A DNA stretch of 64,000 bases from Jaltomata sinuosa (taxonomy: Eukaryota > Streptophyta > Magnoliopsida > Solanales > Solanaceae). Both the position numbers and the translations under genes were made by a program. Below the pieces are notes generated by a model. The model ran no database searches. It saw only the letters and a list, made by a program, of their open reading frames with translations, and was not told the origin of the DNA. Shown here one piece after another: positions 1 to 10,900 of the stretch. The stretch covers positions 469,982 through 533,981 of the forward strand of contig QJPP01003513.1 in the NCBI GenBank assembly GCA_003996215.1, read 5' to 3'. Position 1 is the stretch's first letter; each line of letters opens with the position of its first letter.

Positions 1-900
1 AGGTGGAAATTATCACGTGGAAATAGTCGAGGTGCACACAAGTTGGTGTTCCATGTATGAGTTTAAGACCACAAGATTCAAAAGTGTTACTTACTTTCTT
101 AAACTCCGTGCTAAGTCAAAACCAAACAAACAAATTGAAACGGAGAGAGTATTATTTAATCATCCTCAGCTCATACATGGTGTTCATGGAATATAAACAA
201 GTGTGTAGAACCCAAAAGAAAAAAAAGGAAGCATCTAAGGACTTCTCAAAATAGAAATTGCATTAAACACAAGAGGATTTAGGAAACATACATGCAAAGC
301 TCTAAGCAAGAGAGGCCTCTGCTTTAAAATCTCCTTGAACAACCTCTTAGCTTTGCTTAGCTGTCCCATCATCTCATAGCAAAGAGCCTGTAAAAGCCTC
401 CACTCCATTTCATTAGGCTGGACCTCAATCAGCTTCTCCACATACTTCAAAGCCTCTTTAGTCTTCCCTTTCCTCATCTTCACATTAACAATAGTCTTCA
501 AAGCATCAACATCTCTTGGATTCTTCTCCAATAACTTCACATACATCTCTTCTTCCTCACTATTCCCTTCTTGGGTCTGAAAAACACTACTTTCTTGAAC
601 TGGTTGTGGCACAGACAATACATGTTTTGCCCTTAAACCCATAAACAAGAATGACCCAACAAGTATGAAAACAATCTTTTCATTGAAAAACTTTGAAATT
701 CCTTTCTGGGGTTTCCAAGAACATGCTAAAATGGATGAATTTTGGGATTTGGAAGTTGCTTGGAGTTTGGGGTAAAGAGTAGTGAGGGTTTTGGGAGTGA
801 AAAGGGGAGGAAGAAAAAGGGTTTTGAGGGAATTGTAGTGAACAATTTTTGGGTTGTGATTGAGGCAGAGTGGGATTTTAGTGGCAAATGAAGAGACCAT
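1..900 (-). CDS. SG1: Chloroplast TPR protein, SLOW GREEN 1-like (first exon, gene runs off left edge)
   Basis: Exon 1 is 292-900, with the ATG at 900-898 and a GTATGT donor just below 292. Positions 1-291 are its first intron, and the rest of the gene lies outside the window. The first 60 or so residues are rich in Ser, Thr, Lys and Pro with almost no acidic residues, as in a chloroplast transit peptide. A hydrophobic stretch (IVFILVGSFLFMGL) near residues 75-90 could be a membrane segment. From about residue 115 there are tetratricopeptide helices (LLEKNPRDVDALKTIVNVKM, then KGKTKEALKYVEKLIEVQP and WRLLQALCYEMMGQLSKAKR). The wording and layout match SLOW GREEN 1, a thylakoid-associated TPR protein needed for early chloroplast development in Arabidopsis. 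The family is recognised from memory, and another chloroplast TPR protein is possible. The frame stays open past the donor to 235, but that tail loses TPR character, which supports splicing at 292. Confidence 0.75.
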
Positions 901-955
901 TTTAGCAACTACTAGAAAATTATTGCAGTGGCACTATGGGAGAAGCAGCTGCTTG

Positions 956-963
956 CTTATATA
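956..963 (-). promoter_or_regulatory. Candidate TATA box of the SG1-like gene
   Basis: Read on the minus strand this is TATATAAG, about 56 nt upstream of the ATG at 900. The spacing suits a plant core promoter with a short leader. No transcript evidence is available here. Confidence 0.45.
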
Positions 964-2539
964 CACTGCTCCATTTGATGCATAAACCTCCAGGGGTTTA
1001 GGCGAATATAATCAACAGATACTAAGGTACTCTTCTCCGATCAGTGTGTACATCCATTTTTTCCATTTTTCAAAATCTTTTTTTTTTTACCCCTCACGGG
1101 AGCTCCCACCCATTTTACTTTCTTAGTGATGTCTTTCTAAGAAATTATTATAGTACATAATTTTCTGGAATGGAGATAGTGATTATAATCGATTTGATAG
1201 AAGAAAAAAAAAAGGAATAATTTGTATTTTTCGTTGGAGATTTTCAAAGAAAATTGTCACATATTCCTTCGATTCCTTATAAAAGATATTCATTCCGTTA
1301 GAATAGAATTAAAGAGGGTATTTATGCTCGTTGTGTTCTTTATATGGACGTCCGAGGCCGGGAGTCCATTTCCCTGACCCGTACTGATGAGAATTTGACT
1401 CCACGAGCAATTGAACAAAAGGTTGTTGAATTAACCTATTTCTTGCATGTACTATCCATTTTGCTCCCTTGGTAACTCCAACTCACGACTTTCGAATTGA
1501 AAGTGAGAGATGCTTACTATTCGAGCAATATCAAATCAATTATATTAGATTTTTAAAATTTATAAATCAAATTAAATTAATAAGAAATGATCTTTTTCTA
1601 TCTCAATTTACTCAGATATTTTTTTTATAAAATTTTCACAATACAAACACATGTAAATAATGCTTTCAGATCTTCTTTTTGTCCTAATTAATACAATAAT
1701 TAGATGACATGTTCATAAAAAAATAAAATAAATGTAAAATAAGTCATGTTACTATGCTAAGATATAATGTTAATACAATAAAAATAACGATAATTCATAA
1801 AATAAATACTATTGAATATTATTTAATTTGGGCTTTATTTTAGTTGCTAGATATTTATGGGCTATAAATTTATAAAGGGAAAATGATCAAATTTGTCCAT
1901 CTATAATGTGAAAATGATTGATTTTATTTTTATTATATTATTGATACAAAAATACTTTGTTTATTACCTTAATAGTTTAAATATATCTTTTTTCTATTAG
2001 AATTGTTCAATGTAAACACTCAATTTCACGTGATATTTTACATCTTGATGAGGTGAATATTATGTGGTAATGACATGCCACCTCAACGCCCTAACTCATT
2101 TTACATCACCATTGTGACGGATACAAGTAAGATAATATTAAAGGCTTTTAAAATATGATAATAATTTTTTTGATATGATGTAAAAAATTACGAGACATTT
2201 AAATGATCATTTTCATTTCCTAAAACAAATGTGTTAACTTGTAATATTATGAATACAACCTCATTGTTGAAAGTGAATATGTCAATATGACATAAACTTT
2301 ATAAATATATATATATATATGTTGATGCTCGTGATTATGAAAATATCACATCTTAATTCTTTATCTTTAGAAGAAATTTGAGAGAAACTAAGGTGAATGA
2401 ATTTCGCTATTATGCCATGCATGGGCGAATTTATGTATAAAAATAAATTACATGAATTCGCGGTTATTCGATTAAACTCGATGTATTATGTGTATAATTT
2501 TTAAAATATGTCTAATATTATCTAAAGGCATTTATGATC

Positions 2540-2700
2540 AAAAAAGACAGAGTGATGCATTGGTTAAGAGCTTGTTTTAAGTCATTTAGGTCTTGAGATC
2601 AAATCCAAGGTACTACTTACTTTAACTCTTTTTTTCTAAGGAAGCATTAGCTGACTGGCCTGCCTCTTTTTTCTTTTTCTTTTTAAAAAAAATTACGCAA
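2540..2700 (+). mobile_element. Possible tRNA-derived SINE fragment
   Basis: The stretch has an A-box-like TGGTTAAGAGC near 2560, and about 35 nt later AGATCAAATCC, which resembles a pol III B box. An A/T-rich tail follows. The spacing fits a tRNA-derived SINE head. Ends and target duplication are not clear. Confidence 0.35.
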
Positions 2701-4408
2701 AAACAATGCTAAGTTTAAAAAATTTTGCTCGCCGAGTTTTTGTCACAGAATTTTATATCTTATTGTAAAAAGTAAGGTGCACTCGTGATCTTGAGATCCT
2801 GGATTCGCCTTTGATGCCATGAATAGGTCATCGGTACTATATAAGATAAAAATAGTCAAGACACGTGATTGTATCAAATCATGACACGTGAAGAGTAATA
2901 AACACATCTCAATATATAATTGGACAAGACACATGGTTGGATCGTATTCTGATATGTAAAAGATAACTAAGGCTATAATGTTATACCAAAAGCCAATGAT
3001 ACAATCAACACCGTGCGGAGCATATCGAATCAAAGGCCAGGATACACGGAGAAAAAATCAACAAGCCAACACTAGTTGTTTTAGCCGTTATGTAAATGAC
3101 CCATGAATGACATTGGGCATTTGTTTATTAGTGTCATTTAATTAATTATTTATCACGAATTATTTAGGGATTAATGCTTAACAACCAACTCTTGAGGAGC
3201 TACCTCTATAAAGGTTGTACGATCATCACTTTGTAACATACCGAATTTTATATATTCAATTCTAATATTTTCTCTTCAACATTATAATTTAACATTTATC
3301 CAAACTCATCTATCTTTGCTAGATAATTTCGATCGCAAATATTATCGGCTCAGACCAACACAGATTATATCGACTTTATATCTCAAATCACTTTATTTTT
3401 TCTTGTTCATAACATTACCGATTTACTCATTTTCGCTATATTTAATCGAATTGATTCATGTATTCTAATATGTTTTTTTTTACAAAATTAATAAGCTGAA
3501 ATAAGTTATTAAAAAAAGATAATTACAATATAACAATAATATTAAGAAATTAACAAAAACAAATTGTACATTAAAGCATAAAATAAAATTATCTTATTTG
3601 TTCTTTATTTCTAGCTTATCTAAATTTATTATTTTTTCTTTAAAATTCAGTATTTTTTTATAACAATAAATTCAGTTAAAATCTCATATTTTCGAAATAA
3701 CAATAAAATAAAAAGATTAATCAATAGTAGTAAACCTAATTGCAAATCAGAATAAAATTTAACCAATCATAATAAATTTAACTGAAAACTTTGAATATTA
3801 AAACATTCTTAAAATAAATATTATTCGTGTTACGAGTTATATCATTTTAACTAACTCTATCATAAGAAATGAATAATAAAAAAATAAAAAATAAATGTAA
3901 AATTCACATAAATCTCTTTTTGCCATTTTTTGTTTAACTCTCATACAATACAAAGAGAGCGAGATCACCCGTCATGTCCTTTGTCAAGTGAGATTACCCT
4001 TCATGCCTTTTACCACTTCAGTAAAATTTTAGATAGACAATATTTTAATTCAGAAAATATAGTAAATTTCACAATGAAAGTATTAAACTGACAAGATATA
4101 AATAGTCAAGGTGTGTTTTGAGATATTAATTAAAAAAAAAAACTAGAATTAAAAATATGAAAAAGACTCCAAAATGTCCTTAACTTATTGAAAAATGCTT
4201 TGGAATTTCCCTCCTTTTACCTATGGAAACCTTTAACATTTCCTTAAGGTTTAAATTACCCATTCAGTTAACAGAATTATGACATGAAAATTAATTAAGC
4301 AAGTAACATTTTTGGTTTAAGCAAGTAACATTAATTAAAAGTAAAAAATTTGCATGGCCAAATAAATCTTAAGGATATTTTTATTTTTACTCCAATAATA
4401 GAACGAAC

Positions 4409-4749
4409 AAAGAAGGGCCAAATATATCCATGTACAATTAAAAATAATTTAAATATGCCCCTCATTATATTTTTGGTTTAAATATATTTTTTTCATTATA
4501 TTTTGGGTCCAAATATGCCTATGTATTATTAGAAATAGTTTAAATATACCCTTCGTTATTCTTTTAGTCTAAATATATCCTTCGAAAAAGATATATTTGG
4601 ACTGAAAGTATAATAAAGAATATATTTAAACTATTTTTAATGATATAAAAGTATATTTAAACTCAAAGTATAATAAAAAAGTGTATATTTAAATAAAAAA
4701 TATAACAAGTGACATATTTAAACTCTTTCCAATAACATATTTGGCCCTT
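4409..4749. mobile_element. Foldback MITE upstream of the NAT10 gene
   Basis: It starts with AAGGGCCAAATAT and ends with ATATTTGGCCCTT. The inside is also largely self-complementary (repeated phrases such as TTTAAATATGCCC against GGCATATTTAAA-like text). A terminal inverted repeat with a palindromic body of about 340 bp is typical of a foldback MITE. It ends about 190 bp before the NAT10 ATG, so it lies in or near that promoter. Confidence 0.6.
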
Positions 4750-4880
4750 GTTGAATCATTTTTCAATAGGTTAAAAGGCATTTTAAAGTCTTTTTCCGTT
4801 AAAAGAAAATACACTGTTGCCTAAATAGCTAAATTTAAATAGAAAAAGAAAATTGGGTCATATAATACTAAACCCTCTTT

Positions 4881-4888
4881 AAACCCTA
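4881..4888 (+). promoter_or_regulatory. telo-box (AAACCCTA) in the NAT10 5' leader or promoter
   Basis: AAACCCTA lies 55 nt before the NAT10 ATG, with a second partial copy (AAACCCT) at 4870-4876. The telo-box is a known plant element enriched near the transcription start of ribosomal-protein and ribosome-biogenesis genes. This fits an enzyme that modifies 18S rRNA and tRNA. Function is inferred from position and family. Confidence 0.55.
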
Positions 4889-4942
4889 GTACTAGTAGTA
4901 GAAGAAGATAGCAGAGCAGACTGAAGAAAAAATACAGAAGAA

Positions 4943-7900
4943 ATGAGGAAGAAAGTGGATGAACGCATTAGAACCCTAATTGAAAATGGCGTCCGAAATC
5001 GTCATCGTTCTATGTTTGTCATTATTGGTGACAAATCCCGTGACCAGGCAACTTTTTCTTTTTTATCTCTCTCCAAATTTCGTGAAAACAAACACTTTTC
5101 TCTAACTTTTTCTCTATTTTGTTGTGTAATAATTTAGATTGTTAATCTGCACTATATGTTGAGCAAAGCTGTTGTGAAGTCGAGGCCTAATGTGCTTTGG
5201 TGCTATAAGGACAAACTTGAACTTAGCAGGTTCGATACTTACTCCAATTAACACTTTGTTTGGATAGTTGTTATGTACTCCTTCTGTCTCAATTTATGTG
5301 GCACTTTTCGTGTCCCGAGAGTCAATTTGACTAATCTTTTGAAGCTAAATTAGATTATATCAACTCAATGTTCTAAATTTAAAATTTATATAATCAAAAA
5401 TTATACGGACAGTACTATAAGTTGCAATTTTTCTTATGTTAATATGATGAAAGACCGCAATTTAAAATATTGGTCAAACTTTACATAATTTGAATCTCGA
5501 AAAATGAAAAGTGCCGCATAAATTTGAGCCGAGGGACTATCATTTCATAATGTATTGTATTGTATTGTCTTGATAAATATTACAATGTTTGGATAGATTG
5601 TATTGTTTCCCATTGTTATATAATGTCAAACACGAGCAATTTGAAGGACAAACCTATACGAAAAGTAGGGTATGAGGTAGAGGCGTAGAGCTATTAAAAA
5701 AAGGTAGAGTAAAGGATAAAATATGATTATCAGATAATAAGCAAAGACAAAATGAGAAGATAAAAATAAGGTAACGATACGAGCACAACAAATGTTGCAT
5801 AATATGAGATTTTTCGTTGTTATGTAATAATAGATTTAACGATACGATACAATAAGATTCAAGTAACAACTAAAACAAACATTGTATTTAAATTAACAGT
5901 ACAATACAATAGGTAACAACTAACAACCATCTAAACAAGCTGTAATTATGGATGTGGTTTTTTATTTGTTTTCTTTATTGAACTCTGAATTGGTTAATCC
6001 CATGTAGAAATCGGATTAAGTTCTGTAATGTAAATTCGTGTTAGCAACCATGGATTTTATTTGACACAAAGAAACTGTGAAAATTTTATAAAGCTGCTTC
6101 ACCAAAATTCTTGACTTTGTTTTAGCAGTTACTCTTTTTAGTTGGAATATGATAAACATAGGCTTTAGTTGGGTATTACTGAAGAAACTTTAAATTTTCG
6201 TGAATTTGAAACTTTAGTGACTCTACTCGTTGTGCTAAAAGTTAATTTTAGCTAGGGTCATTCTTTTGTGGAGGTTGTTATATTGGGGTTGATTATCTTG
6301 TGAGTGATTAGTGGGGACTTTGTTTTATGTTTTTCTTTTCACTGTGTTCATATCAGTTTATCAGTAGATGTTATTACATTTAGGCAATTGGTCAATGATA
6401 GAGTCGCTCATCTTTTTGCAGTCACAAGAAAAAGAGAAAGAAGCAAATGAAAAAAATGATGCAGCAGGGAGTACTGGACCCTGAAAAGGCAGATCCATTT
6501 GACCTTTTTGTTGAAACTGGAGGAGTCAGCTATTGCTTGTATAGAGATTCAGAAAGAATTCTAGGAAACACTTTTGGCATGTGTATATTGCAGGTAACTG
6601 AGAAGTTTTAAATTTCCATAAGCTATTTAAAGCAAATCGACTACTGATTTCCTCTTTTAAGCCCCTCTATGTTATTGTGATATTTGTGAAAATTCATTTC
6701 TTTTCCTCTTATTATGTTCTAGGATTTCGAGGCTTTGACACCCAATCTTCTTGCGAGAACAATAGAGACAGTTGAAGGTGGTGGGCTAATTGTATTGTTG
6801 CTTCGCAATTTGTCCTCTCTAACCAGCCTCTTCACCATGGTCATGGTACACTCAATACCAACTGTTCTGCTTTCTAGGCTGGAAAATTTTGAATTTTGTA
6901 CTGTTTTTTCTTTCTTGCTCTTTTATTTGGTAAATGAGATTTCCACTGATCACACACGCTGACACAAAAAAAAGAGTATTTGAATGAAGAAGCTGCTACT
7001 AGCTTGCAGATAGTTGGTTTTCTATGCGTGCTTAATGTTAAAACACAGTAAAATTTTGTGAATATGCAGGATGTTCACTCCAGGTTTCGTACAGAATCCC
7101 ATTCACAGGCTACTGGTCGCTTTAATGAGCGATTTATACTCTCTCTTGCATCATGTGAAACATGTATTGTCATGGATGATGAATTAAATATTTTACCAAT
7201 CTCCTCCCACACGAAGAAAATTACTGCTGTTCCTGTTCAAGAGGTAAACTTCTTTCTGGATCAGTTCAGTCATGATTTGTTCTGTTTACTGATTTCTATA
7301 ATATATGCTGATTCAGATTATAGTCCATATAAAATGTAAGGTCCATATATAATTACATCATAATGGATGTTGAACCGCGAAAGAATTGCTCTTTCTGGAG
7401 TCACTGTTAGTACACGATAAACTATCTTTAGTAATCTTTTGATATTAGTATTCTTGATTCTTTTTTTGTTTACTTTGACGAAGGACTCTGAGGGGCTTTC
7501 AGAAGCAGAAAGGGAATTAATGAATTTAAAAGAACAATTGAATGAAGACTTCCCTGTCGGTCCTCTTATTCGCAAATGCTGTACCTTGGACCAGGTTAGT
7601 TACTTTGCTTGAACTGTGAGAGTTGGCATCTCAGTTCTTCCCTGAATATGTCATACTATGTGGAACTAACCCCCATGATAAAGAGCTACTTGCATGTAAA
7701 GTAGATGATTTAACTGAGTTATTGTATAGATCACAGGATTAACAGAAGATAATGAGTTGAATTTGATACTTGGTAAAATTGAAAATTTACAGTGGACATG
7801 TTTGTCTTTTTCTTTTGTGGCAGAATGTTGGATTGGTTAAAACCACCCGTAACTAGAATCGTCACTTGTAATCAGACAATATGCAGTTAATAGGGGGACA

Positions 7901-10900
7901 AAGACTCATGCATAAGTACTCTTTTCTTAATCTGCAGTTAATAGGGGGACAAAAACTCATGCATAACTGCTCTTTTCTTAATCTGTAAAGTTATCCCCTT
8001 ACCCCCCTCCCCCCCAGCATAAGATGGTGCTGTAGTTAGTATAACCATACATAAGAACTAAACTTGGAGCTTGTTGATTTAAAGCTTAATCATTATTGGT
8101 GCCTGGTCGTCTTTTTCTTTTCTCTGTTCAAATAATTATTTTCTTATTTTTTTGGATTGAAAATTAACTGTCATGTCAGAATGTGAGAGTTGTCAGCACA
8201 ATTAAGTTCTAAATGTCTTTTTCTCTTAGTTTTTGAATGAAATCACCAAAAGCAGATTTCTCCGTCCAAAGTTTACATGAATACAGAGTGGAAAACCCGC
8301 TGTTCGAATTGTGCAATCCTTCTGTTATAGAATCATACGGTTTGGTTGGGCCAACCAATCATAAATAGAACAAAGCTTCATGTACTTCTCATAAATAGAA
8401 CAGATCTTCACATACTAAGTAAAGAAATATGACTTGCTGATAAATAAATATCCCTATGTGGGCTTAGATCTTGAGGTTAGGAATTTTTATTTTTGGCTTA
8501 ATTAGCATGTTAAATCCTCATTGCTGCAATTATTGTCTGTTAAATTTCTTGCTTTTCCCTTTCTTCATCAAAAAAAGAAAATGTTCCCGTTATTCCGTGC
8601 TTCCATTAAATAAATCTGTAGTTTTTTCTAATTGTAATTTTGAGTCTGATAGTGGATTTTTGAGGTTCTACTCTTACTAGCTTAAATGGATGGATTCAGT
8701 ATTGACTTATACTAAGTAGCTGTTGTGGGTTCACTACCATTTTTTTTTTTTTTTTTTGGTTCTGCTACTGTAAGGTGATATTAACCAATAATATGAAATA
8801 GGGAAAATCAGTGATCACATTTCTTGATGCTATTCTGGATAAGACGCTTCGAAGCACGGTTGCTCTTCTTGCTGCTCGTGGTCGGGGGAAGTCAGCTGCT
8901 CTTGGGTTGGCAATTGCAGGGGCTGTTGCTGCAGGGTAAATCTGGTCTGGATTTCAATATCCTTTCCTCTCTCTGATCCTACTTGTGCTTTACTAACTTC
9001 TATAGTTTGCTATTACAGGTATTCCAATATTTTTGTAACAGCGCCTAGTCCTGAAAATCTGAAAACTCTGTTTGACTTTGTCTGCAAGGGTTTCAATATG
9101 CTCGAGTACAAGGTAGGGTGCAAATATATCTGCTTGATTAGGGTGTATTTGCATATTCTCTGTGAAGTCTATCTTTTCCAGGGATGTTCTTTTTCCCCTC
9201 GAGTCAGCCATTTGGCCCTTCCAAGTCTTTTTAAGTGAGTAAATGCTTCCGCTGCTGAGATGTCCTTAGAAACATAAACATAGTGTGCGATTTTCTTTAA
9301 GTTTTCGTGCAATGGATTGTCTCACATCTAGTTGGTACCTGAAATCGATTTCATGTTCTGCTGCCTCACTATATGCATTTTACTTACAGGAACACCTTGA
9401 TTATGATATTGTGAAAAGCAATAACCCGGAGTTTAAAAAAGCTACCGTGAGGATCAACATCTATAAGCAGCACAGACAGACAATTCAGGTCAGTAATATC
9501 AGCGAGGAGTTATATCGTGATAATGGCTCTTCCATTTTCCAACTCATCTGACATCACTTTCTGCACCTTGTGTTCCCCTTATCCCTGAACTTTAAAGGCA
9601 TTTTGAGAATTTGCTCCAAGTTAGTTCCTCTTAGTGGTGATTTCTGTACGGCAAGATTTCTTGTACTTCTCCATCTCTTGTGCTTTTGTGTTCTCTTAAC
9701 GTTGTCAACATATTGGGATTATTAAACTAAAATTTTTCCTCTTCTTACAAACATATCTTTTACACCCTACTTTTAATTCACTGCAAAAAGTTTTTGCGAG
9801 AATGTCATTGATGTACTTTATCATGTCTATGGCAATTAATTTGTATATCTGAGTTTCTGATGTTATCTACATCATTTGTGCAATGCCAGTATATACTACC
9901 ACATGAGCATGAAAAACTGTCACAAGTTGAATTGTTGGTGGTTGATGAAGCAGCAGCTATTCCATTACCTGTTGTCAAATCTTTGCTTGGTCCTTACCTC
10001 GTCTTCCTTGCGTCAACTGTGAATGGGTATGAGATAGTATTCTGCTTAGTTTCTGTCTAGTAATGTTATCCTCTCCAAAGAATCCACTCCTTTTCCAATT
10101 TATGGTGCTTCTTGTAGTTTTGTTTCTTACTCTCTTATATGACAAGAAGTATTTTGACAGTCTTGTGTGATTACCCTGGGGTTAACATTGCTGATGATCG
10201 CTCTATCCTTGTTATTTTTGTTTTTAAAGCTATGAAGGCACTGGAAGATCCTTATCATTGAAGTTGCTACAACAACTAGAGGAGCAAAGTCAGAAGTCCA
10301 AAAGTGCAGATAGTGCACTTTCAGGTATTTCATCTCCACATTTGCTAGTTGATCACTCGACTTATGGTGCGTAGAGTCCAGTTATACTGAAATAAATTAA
10401 TCAGGAGAAATAGGAAGCAAAGAAAACTGAGATGAGAGAGCACTGATATTGGGTTGGGAACTGTTTACCAAGAAAAAGATATTGGGTTGGTTACTCCTTA
10501 TAGTTACTAAAGGAAGGAGATAATGTGGAATTGTGCTTGTAATTATTAAATAATGCAGGCCTTCTTATCTTATTAAATCATGCCTTAGGCAATGCAGGTC
10601 TGGTTGTGATTTTAGATCTTGGTGAAGTTTTCTTTGACTGGATGTTTGCAAGCAAAACCAAGTATATGGTGAATCAGGCTGGAGTTATTTTGAATCAAAT
10701 ACTCATAATACATGCTTTTGAAAAATTCAAACTCCAAAGTTCTTTTTGAGAAATGGTAACTTGTATTATAAACAAAGGAATACTAAAGCAGTATTCCAGT
10801 AATAATTACAGTAAAAAGAACAGAAGTGAAAAAACCCTCCTATGGACTCATAAATAGTCTAATATACTAGGATAACCTCCTATGGACTCATAAATAGTCT

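Larger units (their letters stand above)
901..4942. other. Divergent intergenic region between the SG1-like and NAT10 genes
   Basis: About 4 kb of AT-rich spacer between two divergently transcribed genes. It holds the TATA box of the left gene, a possible SINE near 2540-2700, a stretch at about 2850-3420 with LTR-like features (repeated ACACGTGA words, then CTATAAAGG and a GTAACATA region), and a foldback element at 4409-4749. No convincing coding frame was found. The open frame at 2743-3033 lies inside the LTR-like stretch and has no recognisable domain. Confidence 0.6.

Noticed and set aside
1339..1530. Possible SINE with CACGACTTTCGAATTG near its end
   Set aside because: No A box at the right spacing and no tail or target duplication could be read.
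2743..3033. 96-codon minus-strand open frame in the left spacer
   Set aside because: It lies in LTR-like repeat sequence, has no domain, and its composition is explained by repeated ACACGTG words.
9285..9551. 88-codon open frame starting upstream of NAT10 exon 9
   Set aside because: Only 9390-9488 is conserved NAT10 text. The rest is intron read-through.
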